From CAZSWR01 sp964610885 (GTDB lineage: Bacteria; Bacteroidota; Ignavibacteria; Kapaibacteriales; UBA2268), in assembly GCA_964610885.1 (NCBI GenBank), contig CAZSWR010000131.1, positions 1-6,862 on the forward strand: a DNA stretch of 6,862 bases, written 5' to 3'. Both the position numbers and the translations under genes were made by a program. Below the pieces are notes generated by a model. The model made no database searches. It saw only the letters and a program-made list of their open reading frames with translations, and was not told the DNA's origin. Of the stretch, positions 5,867 to 6,862 are shown piece by piece (within the stretch, counting starts at the first letter, position 1; every line of letters starts with the position of its first letter).

Positions 5867-6106
5867 AAGAGAATATAGCAATTAGAAAAGGTTTCCTCAA
5901 AGCAATTTTGAATTAATGCAAGCGATTAGAATAGCTGATGATTCCTTAGCTACGGCAATGGTGCAATTCCGAACTGTATCGCCTTTCGTCCGAAAATCCA
6001 TATAGACAAAACCTTCCGAAGGTTTTTCTGCCTTGGGAAGGTTATTAAAAGCCCTTGGCAGGAGGCACTACAAAGGCAGCCTGCCGGTGATGAATTCGTG
6101 CGGGGA
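5867..6106. other. Non-coding spacer with several mutually exclusive hairpins
   Basis: The whole spacer between the WbaP-like gene and the DUF6506-like gene (5758-6106) is 349 bases. The promoter candidate is at 5859-5866; the interval given here holds the rest. I see no supportable gene. The sequence aaccttcc (6010-6017) can pair with the adjacent gaaggtt (6018-6024) or with ggaaggtt (6036-6043). The sequence ctgccttggg (6029-6038) can pair with cccttggcag (6052-6061), except for a TT/TT internal loop. A further palindrome, ggcagcctgcc, lies at 6075-6085. Part of this is the terminator listed separately. Confidence 0.45.
6008..6027 (-). terminator. Intrinsic terminator downstream of the DUF6506-like gene
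   Basis: aaaacctt (6008-6015) and aaggtttt (6019-6026) pair perfectly around a three-base loop. On the reverse strand the hairpin ends in TTTTG, about 80 bases after the DUF6506-like stop codon. On the plus strand it ends in five T, so it could work in both directions. It also insulates the WbaP-like promoter from upstream transcription. The stem has only four G-C-rich central pairs, so efficiency is uncertain. Confidence 0.6.
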
Positions 6107-6412
6107 TCAGAATAGTTTATCGCCACTTTGGTGGCCAAATGCCGGATGCAAATCGAAGCGGACCGTGCCGACAACTGCTTTGTCTCCCACTGCCTTGGCG
6201 ATTCGGGCAGTGCCTTCGTTCCCGAACCCGGCGCATAGCTCGATCGCGCCCACTCCACGGCCGACCAAGTCCTTGGCAACGGTTTCGGCTTCGTCGTAGT
6301 TTTTCACTCCGGCGATATGGAGAACGAGAATCGGCGTTTCGATGACCGAATGGTGAATTGCGACGTCAGTTTCCGGCGCCACGAAGATGAAAGCTGCTTG
6401 AATTTTACTCAT
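6107..6412 (-). CDS. Small conserved protein, DUF6506-like
   Basis: The 101-residue product resembles the small uncharacterised family I know as DUF6506. The family assignment is from memory of its pattern, not a search. It reads SKIQAAFIFVAPE at the N-terminus, then a middle region VKNYDEAETVAKDLVGRGVGAIELCAGFGNEGTARIAKAVG in pieces (helix 38-52, turn, conserved IELCAGFGNEG at 57-67), then VGTVRFDLHP (81-90). The alternation of beta-strand-like and helix-like segments suggests a compact alpha/beta fold; Cys60, Asp87 and His89 are candidate functional residues. There is no signal peptide or membrane segment, so it is probably cytoplasmic. The ATG at 6412-6410 has only a weak AGAG upstream. 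It appears monocistronic, with terminators on both sides. Its function is unknown and its neighbours give no clear hint. Confidence 0.75.
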   Translation of the reverse strand: MSKIQAAFIFVAPETDVAIHHSVIETPILVLHIAGVKNYDEAETVAKDLVGRGVGAIELCAGFGNEGTARIAKAVGDKAVVGTVRFDLHPAFGHQSGDKLF

Positions 6413-6523
6413 TTTTTTCTCTGAAAAGTTTTGTAAACTGTTGCAATCAATCTACGCCGAAAAATATGAAATGTTACGATATAATTATTGAATACTATTA
6501 TAAAATGAAGTTTTATAGGAAGT

Positions 6524-6568
6524 CCCTCTATACATTCTGTTGAAGAGGGCGTTCGAACAAATCGAACG
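6524..6568. repeat. Two adjacent inverted repeats upstream of the DUF6506-like gene
   Basis: ccctct (6524-6529) pairs with agaggg (6544-6549), loop 14 bases, and directly next to it cgttcga (6550-6556) pairs with tcgaacg (6562-6568), loop five bases. The two stems could stack coaxially. They fall about 110 bases before the DUF6506-like start codon, so they could lie in its leader or in the promoter region. The DNA on the start-codon side (6413-6520) is AT-rich with nothing else recognisable. No tRNA or known riboswitch pattern fits. Confidence 0.45.
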
Positions 6569-6608
6569 ACTTTTGCTGTCACTCTCTCGGAACAGCCCAT
6601 ACACAAAC

Positions 6609-6640
6609 AAAGCCATACGACCCGAAAATCGTATGGCTTT
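6609..6640 (-). terminator. Strong intrinsic terminator downstream of the secG-like gene
   Basis: aaagccatacga (6609-6620) and tcgtatggcttt (6629-6640) form a perfect 12-bp stem with an eight-base loop. On the reverse strand the stem runs into TTTGTTTGTGT, a suitable U-rich tail, 25 bases after the secG-like stop codon. It separates that gene from the DUF6506-like gene. Confidence 0.8.
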
Positions 6641-6665
6641 AGCAAATTTTAATTTCGTCAGAGAA

Positions 6666-6862
6666 TTACTGTTGGGGTGCTTCGGCCGGCGATGAAACCG
6701 GAGGAGGAGCCACAGGAGATTCTGTCTGGGTGGAAGCGCCCTGCGTAACGGGTTTTTCTGCGTCCACCGTGGGCGTCAGGAAAAACTTGTTCACAAGCAA
6801 GGTCAGCAAAAGAATTGCAATTGCAAGGTATCTCGTGATTTTGGCCAAAAGGCTGACAGTCT
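6666..6862 (-). CDS. secG: Probable preprotein translocase subunit SecG, C-terminal part, cut by the window edge
   Basis: SecG is the small two-helix membrane subunit of the SecYEG channel that helps SecA-driven protein export. The frame is open to the window edge and ends at TAA 6668-6666, giving about 65 residues. It begins TVSLLAKITRYLAIAILLLTLLV, resembling the second SecG helix (compare the FMTRMTALLATLFFIISLVL region of Escherichia coli SecG). A hydrophilic Pro/Ala/Gln-rich tail, PVAPPPVSSPAEAPQQ, follows, also a common SecG ending. A TTG at 6848 could start a 60-residue protein, but the frame continues beyond it, so truncation by the window edge is more likely. Alternatives are another single-helix membrane protein with a Pro-rich tail. 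The missing N-terminal helix and GxG loop would settle the identity. Confidence 0.6.
   Translation of the reverse strand, partial: TVSLLAKITRYLAIAILLLTLLVNKFFLTPTVDAEKPVTQGASTQTESPVAPPPVSSPAEAPQQ

Noticed and set aside
5950..6279. A 109-codon reverse-strand frame over the DUF6506-like gene
   Set aside because: It overlaps the DUF6506-like gene in another frame, crosses the terminator at 6008-6027, and has no coherent domain.
6500..6600. Possible tRNA, because of a TTCGA-containing stem-loop
   Set aside because: No acceptor stem, D arm or anticodon arm can be assembled around the TTCGA on either strand.
6409..6645. A 78-codon reverse-strand frame between the secG-like and DUF6506-like genes
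   Set aside because: It begins inside the strong terminator hairpin, covers both inverted repeats and encodes a low-plausibility, Phe/Arg/Cys-rich product.

Overview
The window looks like ordinary chromosomal housekeeping DNA from a bacterium of the Bacteroidota/Chlorobi (FCB) side of the tree. Three observations support this. Motifs matching the Bacteroidota-type -7 element TAnnTTTG precede groES, the RNA methyltransferase gene, the sugar-phosphate transferase gene and the truncated oxidoreductase gene. Several genes have weak or no Shine-Dalgarno sequences. The SpoU methyltransferase is of the type I associate with that group. The genus cannot be fixed from the sequence; an Ignavibacteria/Kapabacteria-like lineage is only a guess.

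Left part (1-2721): the minus strand carries the groES-groEL chaperonin operon. A -7-like promoter element and a perfect CIRCE operator lie upstream, and an intrinsic terminator lies downstream. Past the terminator is a 5'-end fragment of an FAD-dependent oxidoreductase gene (L-2-hydroxyglutarate oxidase-like). This fragment has no stop codon inside the window. The spacer between it and groEL holds a candidate non-autonomous mobile element of about 168 bp, bounded by 11-bp perfect inverted repeats with a REP-like palindrome inside.

Middle (2722-5866): divergent from groES, the plus strand carries a SpoU/TrmH-family RNA 2'-O-methyltransferase gene. A PPP-family metallophosphatase gene follows 33 bp later in the same frame. 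Both appear to start with TTG. They converge on a minus-strand WbaP-like polyprenyl-phosphate sugar-1-phosphate transferase gene, which initiates cell-surface glycan assembly at the membrane. No other glycan genes are visible.

Right part (5867-6862): a hairpin-rich intergenic stretch, a small minus-strand DUF6506-like gene, another hairpin-rich leader, a strong intrinsic terminator, and the 3' end of what is probably secG, cut by the window edge.

The genes do not form one pathway: protein folding, RNA modification, phosphatase, envelope glycan initiation and protein export sit side by side. I found no CRISPR array, toxin-antitoxin pair, phage gene, transposase, rRNA or tRNA, and no convincing undescribed multi-gene system. 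The less explained content is in the intergenic DNA: the MITE-like element, two palindromic repeat types, and the alternative-hairpin region near 6008-6085.
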